The position numbers were made by a program, and so were the translations under genes. The notes below the pieces were generated by a model that saw only the letters and a program-made list of their open reading frames with translations, was not told where the DNA came from and ran no database searches. Below, one piece after another: positions 43,832-57,190 of a stretch of 64,000 nt of DNA; the stretch's first letter is position 1; every line of letters starts with the position of its first letter. Source of the stretch: Oidiodendron maius Zn (Eukaryota > Ascomycota > Leotiomycetes > Myxotrichaceae); NCBI GenBank assembly GCA_000827325.1, contig KN832870.1, positions 5,270,001 through 5,334,000 on the forward strand, read 5' to 3'.

Positions 43832-46800
43832 TTAGAGACGACCGATCAGCGCGTCCGTCTCGAAAATCCTCACCCCAGGAACATCGGAAAATTCGACTCC
43901 TGTTATTGTTTCCACTATGAGTCCATTTTTCCCGCCAATGCGCAGGTCTTCATCGTCGCTATCGTCCAAAGCAAGCATCATGTTGGGAGAGATCCCCATG
44001 TTCAAGAGAGATAGCGTGGCCTGTGTAGGAAGGCCACCTAGCGGCTGTGCTGAGGATACCAGACCCGCCAGGTTCTTCCCTTTCCCAATACCTTGTTTTG
44101 CCTTCCCTTTACCCTTCTTGTCGACCTTATTTGGGATCTCGCGAACAAGCCGTACGACAGTTTCGCCAAGTGCCAACCACTCAAGCTTCATGTGGGGATT
44201 GTGGGAGATGATGTCCACTGCAAACTTGCGGAACTCCCTCATCACCCACATACAAGTATCGTCATGGCGGAATATCAGAGTATGGAGCGCACGAAGTTTA
44301 GTCAAACCGGGCATAAACTGGAGCAGAGTATGCTGCATTTATATCAGTTTGCTGTAATTACGAATAGAAGTTATGCGGGTCAATGACATACCATCGTGCG
44401 AATCCCAAAACTAACTGCCAGCTCTTCCAACTCCTTGCCGCGCCGGCATATCAATACCGCAGTCTCCGTGTTCATATCCCAGTCGGGAGTATCGTCGTTC
44501 TGTATCATCAGGACCTTCAGTGTACCGAGATGCTTTTTCAAGACTGTTCGTCGGATTTGGTCGATTGTCACCGTCGTCTTTGGCGTTATACTCTCTAACA
44601 GGACATTTTGCTTCCTCTCCACCATGAGGAGCTCCTCAACACATTCTAGCTGGTGGACAAGGGCGAGAAAGTGCAAAGTAATGTTGTCGCTATAAATCTT
44701 TCTTAGTGGAAGCGGAGATATCTTATTCTCCTTTGCCAATGATGCCCAGAATAAGTTCTGATGACCAACTCTGAGGAGAGTGACGCTTGTCAGGACGCGG
44801 ACATTTATAGCTCGCATGAGGACAACTGATTTGATCGGGATTAGGTGGATTGCGAGGGCATCGAGGGTTAGCCCGCGAGTCTTCCGCACATATTCACTCA
44901 TCTTCTCGACAGTATCATCGGAAGTAGAGGGAGTCTTGCCACCACCCAGCTTCTCTTTGAAACTCAAATCAAGCCGAGCCATTTCGTGTAGGAACGAATC
45001 TATAGCAGTCCGCAGGTTTTCTAGTTTCTGCCAATCTTCAACCTCCATGCCTTTGATAGTGTCTCGCTTGTTGATGAGGTCCTCGATGAGATCTTGCAGT
45101 CGTTTCCTTTCCGCAAGATAATACGTATAGTCTTGGGACTCCGTAGGTATCTGCCCGCTTGATGACTTATCACTCTGAGTTTTAGAATCAGATGCTTTGC
45201 TGTGCGTCAAGGATTTCGATTCGCTCTCATTGGCTGCTTCATCTGCATCTTGTAGGCCTTCCGATTCGACGGTCTCGAGCTCGGATGTTGACTCTGGCAG
45301 TTCTGGCGCCTCGACGTCAATGTCATCAGGATTCGCAACGTCAGAGTCCGAATCAGTCTTCTGTCTCTCTTTTGCCTCTGGCTCATCGAACAGCCCGCGC
45401 TCAGTCGATTCATTCTCAGAAGCTTTATCCTCCACAGCTTCAGTCGGGGGATCCGGTACCGTTTTCAAAGTAGCGTCGGGCTCGCCTCCTGTCTCTGGCT
45501 CTGAGCTAGAGCCCTTCTTTTCACCCCTCTCTAGAATAAGTTTTGAGGTTTCTAGAATGAGTTTTGAGGCCTTTGCAATATTCTCAAGGGCATCATTTCC
45601 TAAATCGCGTCCATTTTCACCATCCTTAATGATTTTGAGCAAGACCTTACCAAGAGGAGCCATGTCCTTCAATAAAAGCTTCTTAGAATCCTCTGATAGC
45701 ATTTCTTCTGGGACTGGAGGAGAAGGCGGCTCCGGTATTGCGGGATCTATACCTAAAAGCTGCGCAAGCACAGCTTCCTGTTTCTTCCTCTCTTCCATCG
45801 CCTTGAGTGCTTTTGTAGGTGCATCATTAGAGCTAGACAGTGGTGCAGCAGGAGGAGGCGGTCCCGTAGGTGGTGGTACGCCTGGAGGTACTGGAACTAG
45901 TTGTGTGAAGTCGTCATCCTGGTCTGACTCATCGTCTGAATGGATTTCAGGAGCGGGCTTTCGAGATTTGTTAGAGAGCGTCTCAGAAAATGATAAACGA
46001 AGAGTCTTCAGAGTAGTCCAGGAATGCACAATGCATTGGTTGATCTCCGAAGTGTAGTCTAGCGTATCCATATCAAGCACGGCAAGACTGGTCAGGTTCC
46101 TGAAACCCGACAGCGTCGGTCGCGGCTTCACAGATGCGAGGAGACCAGCTTTAGATTGCTTATACTTAGTTTTAATACCCGCCACAAATTGAGAGCTGGA
46201 GGGACCGGAGTTACCATCCATTATAGGATGGGGTTGGACGATTGGCAACGGATTGAGAGGGGGAAAAGTGAAGCTTGGTGGCGCTGGGTGGAGAAACGGG
46301 GAGAACGAATTATTGGCGGTAGTTGGCACTATCGGGATTGAAGGAGAAGTATTGTATATAGAGTTCCCAGCGTGTAATCGGATTTGGAGGTGCTGCAGTG
46401 CCTTGAGGTCATGCAGTGCCTTGAAGGTCTGGCGGCTGAGCTCGACGCGGATATCCCATCTGCAAAGTATTAATGCACGAAAAATCAGTGTCTATATGCC
46501 AAACTCACTTGAACGACTCCAAAGCCTTAGTTTTCCGAAGTGTCAAGACTAGCAGCGTGTTCAGAAACTTGCCGCAGCTGGTATCTGTTAAGTATTCTCG
46601 GTAGGCGTTATGGCCATGATCTCGGCCAGAGGATGGCTCAAGTACGATCTCCCGAACGTATTGTCCGTAATCGTACTCGCTAGTTACAAATGTCTCCAGG
46701 CCTGAAGCTAAGGCATCTGTAGGAGAGTCGCTATCGGAGTCATCGTATGCGGGGAAAACAATGTGGAAACTCCGATAAAGGTGTTCCGCGGCGATATCTC

Positions 46801-47168
46801 GAAAGTGTTTCGATACAAGCGCGAGTGAGAGGAGGTCAGGGGGTGAACACTAGTTGGGATCTGATTAGCTACATGTGTATCGATATGCAGTTACGGAGGG
46901 AATAGCTCACATGTTCGAAGATAGCCTTCTGGGTCTCGTTGGGGAGATCCAGTATTGTCGTCTTCCTCAACTGCGTAACTGCGTCCGACGGTGCAGGCAC
47001 CGGCGCATCTATGGCTATCGATGCTTCTTGTCCCATGATCGCAACTGGCTGTTTCTTCGAGTGCAGCGGCTGCAATCCCATCCCCTCCATGGCGCGGACC
47101 CAGAAATTCTCATTGCGCGGATTCACGATTGGCGTCAGCCTCTTCCGTCTCTGGTGTCTGGCTTGCAT
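43832..47168 (-). CDS. F-box protein with a long disordered middle region
   Basis: Probable substrate receptor of an SCF ubiquitin ligase. Exons 47168-46911, 46849-46509, 46459-44392 and 44332-43832 give 1055 residues. The F-box spans about 71-110: ILDLPNETQKAIFEH, then CSPPDLLSLALVSKHFRDIA, joined across the first intron. Leucine-rich segments follow (about 120-330), interrupted by Pro/Ser-rich sequence. A disordered acidic Ser/Glu block lies at about 390-620, with proline runs. Leucine-rich, repeat-like sequence resumes at about 660-930 (for example LDALAIHLIPIKSVVLMRAI). A KGKGKAKQGIGKGK basic patch lies in the last exon. The last intron has two possible acceptors; only the one giving HTLLQFMPGL keeps the frame. 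The target is unknown. Confidence 0.8.
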
Positions 47169-48132
47169 TGCAAAGGGGACAAAGGGAAGGACCAGCGAAG
47201 GAGGCGCGCACCAACAGCAACAGCTAGCAAAGACAGCGAGAGATCGGTTATCGTGTCAGCTTGCTCGTTTGCGGGGATGGGTTCAAAGAGTTGCAAGGAT
47301 GAGGCGCATTGCCTGTTGGCGGGCGTATATCATCAAGAAAGCGAGCTCAACATGAAGGCACGAGAGAAGCTGCAAGAGCGGGAACAGGAGGGAGAAAATA
47401 TAGGCCTTCTCGGTGAGGAAACAAAAGGGGGAACCCGATAACGCCAGCTAGAATGCTCTGGCCTGGAGTTTCAGCTCGAGTTGTCCAGGTCACAGCACAT
47501 GGCAAGGCAGTAGCGAGGCTGAGACTGGCCGAGCGACAATAAGGTCAAGATTCGGGCCAAGAGACAAGTGCGGGCTTAAAGCAACATAGCAAAGCAAGGC
47601 TCTACTGTGCTGGATCTAGAGACAATACTCGCTAGCCTTGTGCTCAACAGTGAAGGTATTCCCAAGAGACGGGATACCTACTGTAACTTAGTGAGCCACC
47701 AGAGCTATATCGGCGACTTATGTAATTAATGCCTTGTATATAGGGCACAAACATGAGGAGAGGCAATGAGATATTCACGTGATATCACCCCCGGACCGAT
47801 ATAGATTCGGCACGATGGAAACATTGCCTCCTTGCCAAGATCACATTTGCTTTAGACGAAGGTCTTCATTGCTCTACCCTCGTGTGATAATCGCTCCTCT
47901 ACGAAGCCCATCACATTGATGTAGTAGACAACCAGTGTCGAATTTCTGTCCGAATGCTCGAATCTTCTCTGGACCTCTTTCTCTCCTCTCATTAATCTTG
48001 ACACGCTGCTGGCAGAAATACATATATATACACACACAGGGAAATGTCCGTCTTTCCGTCCCATATCTACTGCGCAAACGCCTCCATTTACCCAGGGCCG
48101 AAGATTTGGCAGGGCTTCCCAATCCCTCCTAA
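47169..48132. other. Intergenic: F-box gene promoter and nma111 3' flank
   Basis: 964 bases. A run of TA and CA repeats (about 48021-48039) is the only low-complexity feature. No gene was recognised. Confidence 0.45.
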
Positions 48133-51100
48133 TTAAACAACGCCCATACCATCATCCTCGAAATTATCGCCTGAAATGAGATTGATACCGTCGTGTCCCT
48201 CTCCTTGGACCGCTTTGCCCTTCTCGTATGTGACCCTCCTCCAACCATCAGGAGCAGAGTCATCTTTGATCCACTCTGTGGTGGGGAAGTAGTGGTCGTT
48301 CTTCTTCATTGTCACAACCCACGGCACGTCGTCGAAGGTCATGGCCTTTAGTCTGAAATCTAGAATATGGTCAGTAAATGGTATTATATCTCAGCGGGTG
48401 TGGGAGAACGGACAAGTGTTATCAGGAATGCCGACCACGGCTGTCAAGAAGCTTGACAGGTCCGGCGTGGGCTTTCCATTTACATGGGTGATGAAATTCG
48501 TAGGTGCCAGTCCATATTGATATGCAGGGCTACCCCTCGTCCTCGCCGAGACGTAGACTTCACTGTGTAGCTTGCTTATCTGCTGTCGCACAGCATGGTG
48601 GGGACGATGTAGTATAGCACCGCAGAAGGAGATCGCCCGATCAGTCTCTAGATTCTCCGCCGAAACTGTAGGTAGTTTAATGCTCATCTCAACGCAATCT
48701 CGGACGATAACCGCATCGAGAACTTCATGGTCGTACATTACGTCCAACTCGGAGACTCGCGTAATAATTTTGCCGTTAAATGTCAGGATCACATCGCCTT
48801 CTAGGAGTGCTCCAGTTTCGTCGCCGCGCTCAAACGTCCGTTTTCGAATCATGAACAACTGGTGTCGTGCAGGATTGTCTTCAGCCACTCTTTTAATCCA
48901 CTCTTCGGATACTCCCATGATGCGGGCTTGGCTCATTTGAATTGCATTGAACTCAACGCCAAGCATGCGAAGGTTGGGCTTCTCACCTCGCTGGATCGTT
49001 TTGATAACGGGTAGAAGAGTTGGAGTCGCAAGGCCTAGATGATAATCCGTATCTTTCTGTGTAGCTGATGATCGCTCGCCAAGATATGTCAGCCAGAGAG
49101 CTTGAACGGTTCCATCCTCTCCGACGAGTACACCACTCCCGCACTGTCCACTGAGACTTGTGTCCACAGTAATGGCGTCGACATTTACCGCTCTATATCT
49201 TGGGGCTCCAGAATTCGCGGGAATGGCCACAGCGGTAATATCGGTGATGGTTGTCTGGGCTATGACTATCCGCATATTCTGGTTGAAGCCGACGAAGTAT
49301 GTTGAAGCTCCCTGGGTTACGTGCTCCGTGCTCAACTTCGCACTCTGGACTGGAGCATCCACCAATGACGGGTCATACTTGATGATGGCATAGTTCTGCA
49401 GGGGGTGCAGGAAGACAACTTTTCCTTCGACAATGATGGAGTCCGCTATAGTAATGGAGATATCGCACAGGTCATAGGGCACAATCGCTCGCGATATGAC
49501 CACAAGGCCCTTCTCAGCATCAATCACAACGCCCATACCCCATTTCCTGTTGCGAGGGAATCCATCTAGTTTCACTGGCATGTGACACAAGACGCGAACG
49601 AAACTGCGGACAATATCGGCTGCTGCTGGGTGCTGAGTGTTTTCGAGTTGGATAAAGCTTGCCGAGCGGCGGACAGGTGGTATTGGAGGAATAGCTTCGG
49701 CAAGATCTGTAAAGTCCCAGAGACCGGTTTCGTCATTTCGAACTGCAAGCCGCATCTTGCTCGCCCAGTGGCGATCGATATACAGGATGCTAGTGTTGAG
49801 GGTATGCAAATCTCGTAGGTGTTTGTAGGTGACCACTACCCTTGATCTGTCCGGAATAGTCTTCATGATCTCTATGAAAGTGTCTAAGTCGGGCGTTTTC
49901 TTGTGGTCCACTGTTTGGATGATCCACCCATTATCAGTACTCTCGAACCTGAACGAACCACTTGCTTCACAAACGAACACACCCTTGCACGCAACCGCAT
50001 ATAGCCGTGCTTGCTGGTACGAAAGGTCGTGGAAACTAGCACCCGACACAGAGACGAAGCGATTAGGAGTTATCTTATGTAAGTCTCCAACCTCAACCTC
50101 GACTTCGATATCGTCTCCGCCGCGTTGCAGAGTTAGTTGAACTTTGCCACCAACACTTGAGTCCAGAATGTCATCTAATCGAATGAACTGAGTCAGCAGC
50201 TCCCCATTGACCTTTATTAAGACATCGCCTTCCTCAATCTTTGTATCCGATGGGCCCTCCGGCAGCACAATTTCAGCCACTAGCATGCCGGTCTCCTTGG
50301 GGAAGTTCTGCCGTATGGCGCTCTCCCATTGAGGAGTCAAACCGAGCCTCCGGCACTCATCAAAAGGCTTTATCATCCACTGACATTGTATCGTGCCTCT
50401 TGTGACTGGTTTTCCTTCTTGGATGCAGCGAAGTGCGCGTAGAGGTCGATCCAAAGGCAGGAAATAGTCTGTAGCTGCTCCATCACTTCTCCCACCAGCT
50501 TGTAAGGCAACTGCATATCCATCAATATTGACCACCGGACTGCCAGAACTTCCACCGCTGGCTGCGGCCGCGGCTTGTATATAGTTGGTATTGAAATCGC
50601 AGTATCCATCTCCGTACTCCGGTGCATTTCTGTCCAGTCGACTGATTACGCCGGAAAGAATACTGAGCTTTTCTCCTGCATCGTTACCCACGACCCTAAT
50701 CTCCGCGCCGACCTTTGCCAGATCTGGTCGTAAGGCCAATGCAGAAACAGGCATGTATTTGATGGCTTTCGGGTCAAATCGAAGGATTCCGAAATCGTGA
50801 ACGGGGTCGCGGTAGACTGGGTAGGCATCGACTTCTTCATGGTTGTCGAATATGCAGTATCCCCAGAACGGCCCTGAGCCAACTACGTGTCGGTTGGTCA
50901 TGATATAACTATATATTTGTTAGCAAATTCGCCTTTCAGAGAAATCCACAACCTACCCCCTCTCTGCATCAACTACAAAACCGGTAGCCTCGCTGGTCAG
51001 GGCGGGATCTGTATCGAATGCACACGTCTGGCAGAATCGGATGGAAACAACATTGCGGACGACTTTCTCGATCGCAGCCTGCCATTCTGCTGTATCTGCT

Positions 51101-51297
51101 AGACCGGGAACCACTCGAGTCTCATCCATATCCAGATCCAGCTCCATCTCTTCTTCCCGTATCGAACTCGTATCAGGGGTGTTATCCTCAAGAGACTCCT
51201 TCCCATTTATAGCCCGATGTTGCTTGGGCGGCCGATCTGCCTCATCTTCCGGATATTGTTTGCGCTTCCCGCGCGCTGCGGTGGCTGTCCCGTTCAT
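48133..51297 (-). CDS. nma111: HtrA-like pro-apoptotic serine protease
   Basis: Nuclear HtrA-family serine protease, the fungal relative of HtrA2/Omi, linked to heat tolerance and programmed death. Exons 51297-50957, 50908-48414 and 48359-48133 give 1020 residues, the usual length. Order: basic-acidic N-terminus with a nuclear-import-like KRKQ, first protease domain with triad H121 (TNRHVV), D152 ([10 protein letters not shown]) and S235 (GGSSGSPVV), PDZ domain about 290-380, a second protease-like domain whose Ser region is SGQCGSGVL, and a second PDZ region. The last intron's acceptor is the earlier of two AGs (CTAG then ATTTCAG), giving the conserved [12 protein letters not shown]. The frame remains open upstream to ATG 51504, adding 69 residues that look like a mitochondrial presequence. 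See findings. Confidence 0.95.
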
Positions 51298-52087
51298 GAT
51301 TGAAGTGGCGGAGAAGGCTCGGATGTGGGTGAAAGGTTTTGCAGGAGCCAAAGAGATCGAATTGAGATCTAAAATCCACGCCGCCTGAGGATGAAATGCA
51401 AATATTGCAGGAGCTGCAATGCTGGGAGAGGACTTGAATGCGACAGTCCTGGAGAAGCACGTCAACGAGTGGTGTCTCAGTCTGGCAGAGAAGGCTGCAT
51501 TCATCCAGCTGTAAAGGCGAATAGCGCGTCAATGATTCTGCTGATGGTCCAAAGAAATGGAAAACTAGATAAACAGCACGGTATACACGAGATACAGCTG
51601 TCTGTGTTGCACGTCGGGAGAAAAGAGGAGAGAGGGCAGCAGGTGAGGTTGTACCCAGATCTCTTGGATGCACGAGACAGGCGCAAATACGCTTTTGGAC
51701 ATCCACCCGTAAATTTTGCACTATACTAAAAACGCCATGTCTCGGATAAACTACGTCGGTACCTTCGGGTGCACTTTCTTCCGCATCACGTAGAGATCAT
51801 CACGTGCAATACACCTTCAAGCTATGTGGGCCGGAGTTGTCCCCAGCTGTGTCCCAGGAGCTTGTTTTCATTGATGTTGAGAGACCTAAAGATCCCGAGA
51901 TAATAGAGAGCAGTGGGCATGCTCTCAGACTTAATACTCATCCCTAATGTAAGCCAATTGGATCGTTTTCATTTGCTTTATCCTAACCTAGGCAAAGGGC
52001 AAAAGAGGGAAAGATCCATCCAAAATCTTCTTTTAACTTTCTACTCTATGTTTACAGGTTATAAATAATCCGACAGGATATTTAGCA
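51298..52087. other. nma111 upstream region and cofactor D 3' flank
   Basis: Bases 51298-51504 are open in frame with nma111 and may encode an N-terminal extension. A TTTACAG just before ATG 51504 resembles a splice acceptor. The remaining 580 bases show nothing recognisable. Confidence 0.45.
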
Positions 52088-55000
52088 TCAACCAGCCACA
52101 AGCACGGGTATATCTAATCCAGCACGTAACTTTTCCAAATCCTCTTTCTTTGCTCTTGACCAATCGACTCCTTTTCCAGCACCGTTCACCATAAATAATG
52201 TATCAGCAACCTTATTCCTCAGAGTGGGAATAGGATGCAAGAGCATCTTCGTCAATTTATCAAGAGCTTCGGGGTACACCTCCGCAAGACCACCGTAAAC
52301 CCTCGCGGACGCTTCTAGTTTTCTAATATTTCCCGTCTTGTAGTGAGCATTTTGCACCAGTAGGTAGAGAGATCGCCAGCTGTTCGAAGTTAGTTATGGT
52401 AAACTGAGATTGGTGTCAGAGGGAAGAGTACTTGGTGGAGCTTCTCTGCATCACTTGAACATCGAAGAGAAAAGCAACGACTTCCAGCGTTGGTACGAGA
52501 ACGCGATCATTCTTCAGATTCCGTTTTGCCACGAGTAGCAAGGTAGAACAGACTTTCTGTAAGTTGTCACTCCCACTCTCGCAGAATTCAGTAAGTGCTG
52601 CACGACTGGCGCGTATAAGGTCTTCTGAACCTGCATCAGCCGAGGTTACGAAGCCTTCTAAAATATCGCGAAACCATTTGACATCATATTGGCCAATTCT
52701 GAGACTTCCGTATATCGGCAAATTTAGAAGAGAGTAGAGGTATTCTCGTGACGAAGCCTGAAGCTCTTGTATAGGTTTGAAGCTGGAAGGGTTAGAATAT
52801 GACCATGGAATCCTTAATCTTTCACTAACCTCGAATTACTTGGACTGATTAAATACCCAATGGATCTTTGGGCCTCGGCCCGGACCCTATCCAGCTTCTC
52901 AGTACTCAGCCTTAGAACCTTGCCAAATAGCGCGTTAAAAATAGCTGTTTCCGAATCTCCCCAGTCATTTACCCTGTCCTTCCAGATGGCTCCCGCGACC
53001 TTGACAGCTTCAATGCGCACAAGGGAGCCAACATCACCACGAGCATTTGTTGTGTAATCGTCCAGGCCCTCTGAGATAATGTCCACGAAGTCTATGCGAG
53101 AGGCAAATATACTCTTCATCAAGCTTTGGAGGACGACAACACGACTTTCAATGCCATTACCTCTTTGCCAATATCCGCGAACAGAATTAATAATCAAAGG
53201 CTGGTGAGAGTCCGTAACTGGGTATGCCGCAAGAAGAACAATCAAGATACCCTTGTCCTGGCCCCGATTGCTATCCGCAGCAAGAGAAAGCAACTCAGAT
53301 ATGATGCTATGTCGTTCATCTTCGCTCAGCAATAGGAGGAAGTTGACTGTAGCCGCAGAAGAAGCTTCAATTACTTCAGGTTCCTCTCTGCGAAGCCATT
53401 GGCAGACAAGGATTCGGGCCAAGCGGAAAATCTCGGGGGTTTGAGGGACAGTTTTGTTTAGAGCAGACAGAGCTGCAGAAATATCTGATCCGATAAGAGA
53501 GTTCGAAATTTCTACAATAGTATTAGGGTACTGTGGCTTGCTCACTCCAGATCTCATGATATGACACCACGCATTTATGATTTGGCTAGAGGCCTCCGCT
53601 ATGAGGTCAGGGCGCCGATTTATAGTTGTCTCGATATCTTGCAAAATTGCAACAACCACACTACCGATTTCGGAAATAACCTGATGGGAGGCACTATTGT
53701 CCAGGCCATGAAATTTCATGCGATCGATAATGCTTGCCAGGCAAAGAAGCAGGCCATGTCGTTCATCAACTTCCCGGACCTTCAACTTCTGTAAGCAGTG
53801 CTTCAAGTCATTTATTACTTTAACCAGACGAGTCCAAGGATTGTCAAGGTCATCTTGAGATGACCAAAACACATTGCCAAAAGAAGCTGCCGAGAGTCTT
53901 CTATTAGAAGCATCCGGATCTCCCACTCCCCGCCAGGAGAGTAGTCCATGCGAAATACCAAGCCAATATGATTTTGATAGTCTGGCTGCTCTTAGGGCAA
54001 CGTGTAACGTAGCATTGGATCGAAGTGGGACAGAATGATAATCAACTGTTTGTACCAGAGTTATACCCTCTGCGATGATATCTGGATGTCGCCCGATGAG
54101 TTCTTGAAGTGCTGCTGAGCAGCCTCGTCGGATATTCCTCTCTGGATCCAAGGAAGCAGTTATGACGAGTTCTGTTGCTATGGATTGTATGGTAGAAAAT
54201 TGGGCCTGGTCATGGGAGAGGTTTGGCGAGCTAATGGTGACAGCCTGCAATTCTTTCGTAGTATATCGGCGGGCAAGAGCCCATATTCCGAAACAGGCAG
54301 CATCTCGGACATTAGACCCAATAGACGTGCCAGACGGTGATCTCTTCTCAAAAGATAGGCCTAGCAAAAGGCCTGATATTATGCTGGAAAGCATGCTGAC
54401 AGGCGGCGAACGGCGATATATGAGATGTGAAAGCGCGAGGATAAGACCATGCCACTCGGATGGGTTTACATTTGACAAATCATAACGTTCTGTTTGCGCC
54501 CCACTGCTGATCTTGAGCAGGTCATTCACCACAACGTTTTTCCTCAGTGTGGCAAGGACCTCCTCAATGATCTCTGCAGCCATGCTGGAAGGCATTTTGG
54601 ACGCAAGCACACTCAAAGCCTTGCTAGCAGCAAGGCGAACTGGTGTTGAAGGATCACCCAGTGTGTCAAGGAAAAAGCCTATGACACCGTCTAGAATCAT
54701 ATCGGAGTCTCGAACATCTGGGTTACGTATTACAAGAGCACAAACACTTCTTTGAACTTTAATAGATATCTTCCTAGCAACAGAAGTTGCCATAAGCTTC
54801 GTGGCAGACCGACTCTGGAAAATCTCGTATATATCCCACAAGTACTGGTCCATGTCCGTGGTATCTTCTGAAGCGCGGAGAATGCCAGCAAGGAAGGAGA
54901 GTATGCCAAGAAAGTAATGATCTGATTTTATCTCCTCAGTAGTATCCGCAGGAGATCGAAGAGATGAGATAGCCCATTGTATCAGAGCACGGGACACCCC

Positions 55001-55823
55001 ACTTGTTTGCATATCTTTGCGCATCGCAACACGAACCAGAAGTCTCTTTGCCGCATCGCTGGTCTTACTCGGCGATACCAGGTAGCAGATCGCGACTGAA
55101 ATGGACCGTACGGGGATTCCAGAGATATCTTGCGGTAGGACGAGCCCGAAGGGAATATTTTGGGAGTCAGTTATGCCATCCGACGAGATTGAGTCGAGGT
55201 CAAAGGGGTTTAGTATGAGGAGTGACAGCCAGAGCAGCGTAATATATTGTTCCTCCCAGTTCCAGGAATCTTGGTTTTCCTGAGAAACTGAAGTTGAAGT
55301 AGCATCTTGTGTGGTTGTATCGGTGTTGCCTGACTCCTTCTCCAGCGCGGACAGTAGCAATTCGATATGGGCCGTGTCTGTGCTGAGGAACTGAATAATA
55401 ACCTTCTCTCCTCGGATCTTACAGAACGTATAAAGCAACCGGCAGATTGCCCTCGAAAGCGGTATCAACAGCTTAGTCTCAGGCGGCGCAGTTCTCCTAG
55501 GTTTGGCCCTGAGAAAGGTGATAAAAGCGTCTCGGAGCCTAGGAATGAAATCGCTGAGATAGGGGTCGAGCAGCTGGGGGTTGTCTTGGTGCGGTTCGAG
55601 CTATACCACGTCAATCTTCTCCTCGCGCATGGTGTGGAAATTGCAACTCTACCAATCCCACGAGTCTATCCGTGTCCTTGACCCGCACTCTTCGTCTGAT
55701 CTGGACCTGGCCTGATCTGGACGCTGTCCACAAAAGCGAACCAAGGGACGTCTTAAAATCGAGCAGGAGCTCGGGCGAAGCACGGTACAGCTTCTCATCC
55801 CGTTCGAGCTCGCCTAAGTCCAT
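52088..55823 (-). CDS. cin1: Tubulin-specific chaperone D (tubulin-folding cofactor D)
   Basis: Cofactor D binds beta-tubulin and, with cofactors C and E, assembles the alpha-beta dimer in the cytosol. Exons 55823-55653, 55600-52830, 52782-52432 and 52379-52088 give 1194 residues, normal for the family. The N-terminus (MDLGELERDEKLYRASPEL) runs into the diagnostic LLDPYLSDFIPRL after intron 1. The body is a series of HEAT-like helical repeats with few charged breaks. Recognisable blocks are DPSTPVRLAASKALS, SEWHGLILALSHLI, and RNIRRGCSAALQELIGRHP. The C-terminal block ends VYPEALDKLTKMLLHPIPTLRNKVADTLF. All introns are GT-AG and keep frame. The gene appears intact. Confidence 0.94.
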
Positions 55824-56199
55824 CTTGGTGGACAGCGTGGGAAATTGTTGCTCTTTTGGATGTCTCTTCCCTGCCTGATTTGAAGTCGCGGGGTCGAGTT
55901 CACACAAAGACGATGACTAATCTCTTAATACAGGTTCACCACCTGAAAGGGTCCGGATACATTCACGCCCCCTTAGAGAACGTGCCGATATGGGCATGAA
56001 AAGAGTTGTACTATAGGTATATTTACACAATCGTAAAACTAGTGCTGCGGACCTATATAGGGGCTCTACGGGGCAGCGGCAATACAACAATTCATGATTG
56101 TCTCAATACACGTATACAGCAACAATTAACAATCGAATTTATGCTCTTTTCAATCGATTACATCCCTCTCAATTAATATAAGACCTTAAACAGTTCAAA
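55824..56199. other. Intergenic: cofactor D promoter side, start of AT-rich relic region
   Basis: 376 bases upstream of the cofactor D start. Composition becomes AT-rich from about 56000. I see no gene; the right part may belong to the adjacent retroelement relic. Confidence 0.4.
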
Positions 56200-57190
56200 C
56201 AGTTACAATGGCATTAGCAACTACAAAATCAGACTCCGTACGATTTGACCCGCCCTAGGACCAGATTAAATGAAGTCGTGAGTTCCAACTCTAAGCTAGA
56301 AACCTTGGCCTATAGGCCTGTATCGACCTGGACAATAAGACCCCCTGGCTAGTAAAGCCAATTCGTCCTGAGATTACCGACTACCCGAAGCAGCTTGTAC
56401 AACCTGTTATACCACGAGAATGTTTGCTCTTCTCAGAGTTTACAGGTCAGGTGGACGTCCACCCGACCTGCCACCCTCACACATACATGCGCACAAATAT
56501 CACTATGTGTTATGTCGATCATTTTATATAGCCCTTACGTCAAGCCAGCGTGCGCCCTTTTTAATCGTACCCCAAGTGGAAGTGTCTAGTCTATGTAGAA
56601 TCTACCACATTTTATTATCTATCGTCAAAACTAGACATACACACAGACATCCTTGTTCCTACCATGGCTTCGCCTATACCGCCTGATGGGCTATGGTCAT
56701 CACCTTCTTTCCCTCGATATACAATCCGTCCTATACCAATTCCCGTTCTCAAAGCACTTGAAGCTGAAAACCTCGATCGGGGTTCCTTCCTTTCTCCGGT
56801 GTCCCTTCCTCAATTGACACCCTTCCTCATTTCTGCATCAAATAGAGGTATCTGGAGCCGTCGGCTAGATCTGGCTACTGCGGATTCATCGAAAATACCA
56901 TAGCTTACGAGACTCATCGTCTATGCGCCTGAGTCGGTGCTTGAGATTCAAGATCGAGGAATACAAGCAACGAGAGAGAGCTCGTCAATCATTGTGGGCA
57001 GAATAGGCTATCACCGCAGAGACCACGGGCCAAAATAGCAGACGCCTCGTCTCGTACGAGCTGCAAGGCATGTCTATTGCAGGGCCACGGGCTAAAAGAT
57101 TGGTTTTACGCATTTGAAGAGAAGCCTCCAGAGGATTGGAAGCCAAGAGGCCTATCAATAAAAATGGCTGTAGAAAAGTGAAGAGGTATG
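56200..57190 (+). mobile_element. Fossil of a Ty1/copia-like LTR retrotransposon, Gag-like portion only
   Basis: The right end (about 57059-57180, plus strand) translates to a zinc-knuckle-like CKACLLQGHG followed by WFYAFEEKPPEDWKP, a pattern I recognise from Gag-like proteins of fungal copia-type elements. A Gag-N-terminus-like start lies near 56208. Between them are no long frames. No integrase, reverse transcriptase or intact terminal repeat was found within the window. The element is clearly broken, with several breaks and probably large losses, and is old judging by AT-rich decay. The limits are approximate and the family assignment rests on one motif block. Confidence 0.38.
56443..56470. 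repeat. 28-base near-perfect palindrome
   Basis: Arms CAGGTCAGGTGGAC and GTCCACCCGACCTG pair at 13 of 14 positions with no spacer. It lies inside the retroelement relic. Such palindromes occur at or near LTR ends in some fungal elements, but I could not match a partner copy. Confidence 0.7.

Noticed and set aside
45197-46057. 286-codon Ser-rich plus-strand ORF
   Set aside because: It is exactly antisense to the acidic Ser/Glu-rich exon of the F-box gene; the mirror of GAG/TCC-rich codons gives a Ser-rich frame. No independent evidence.
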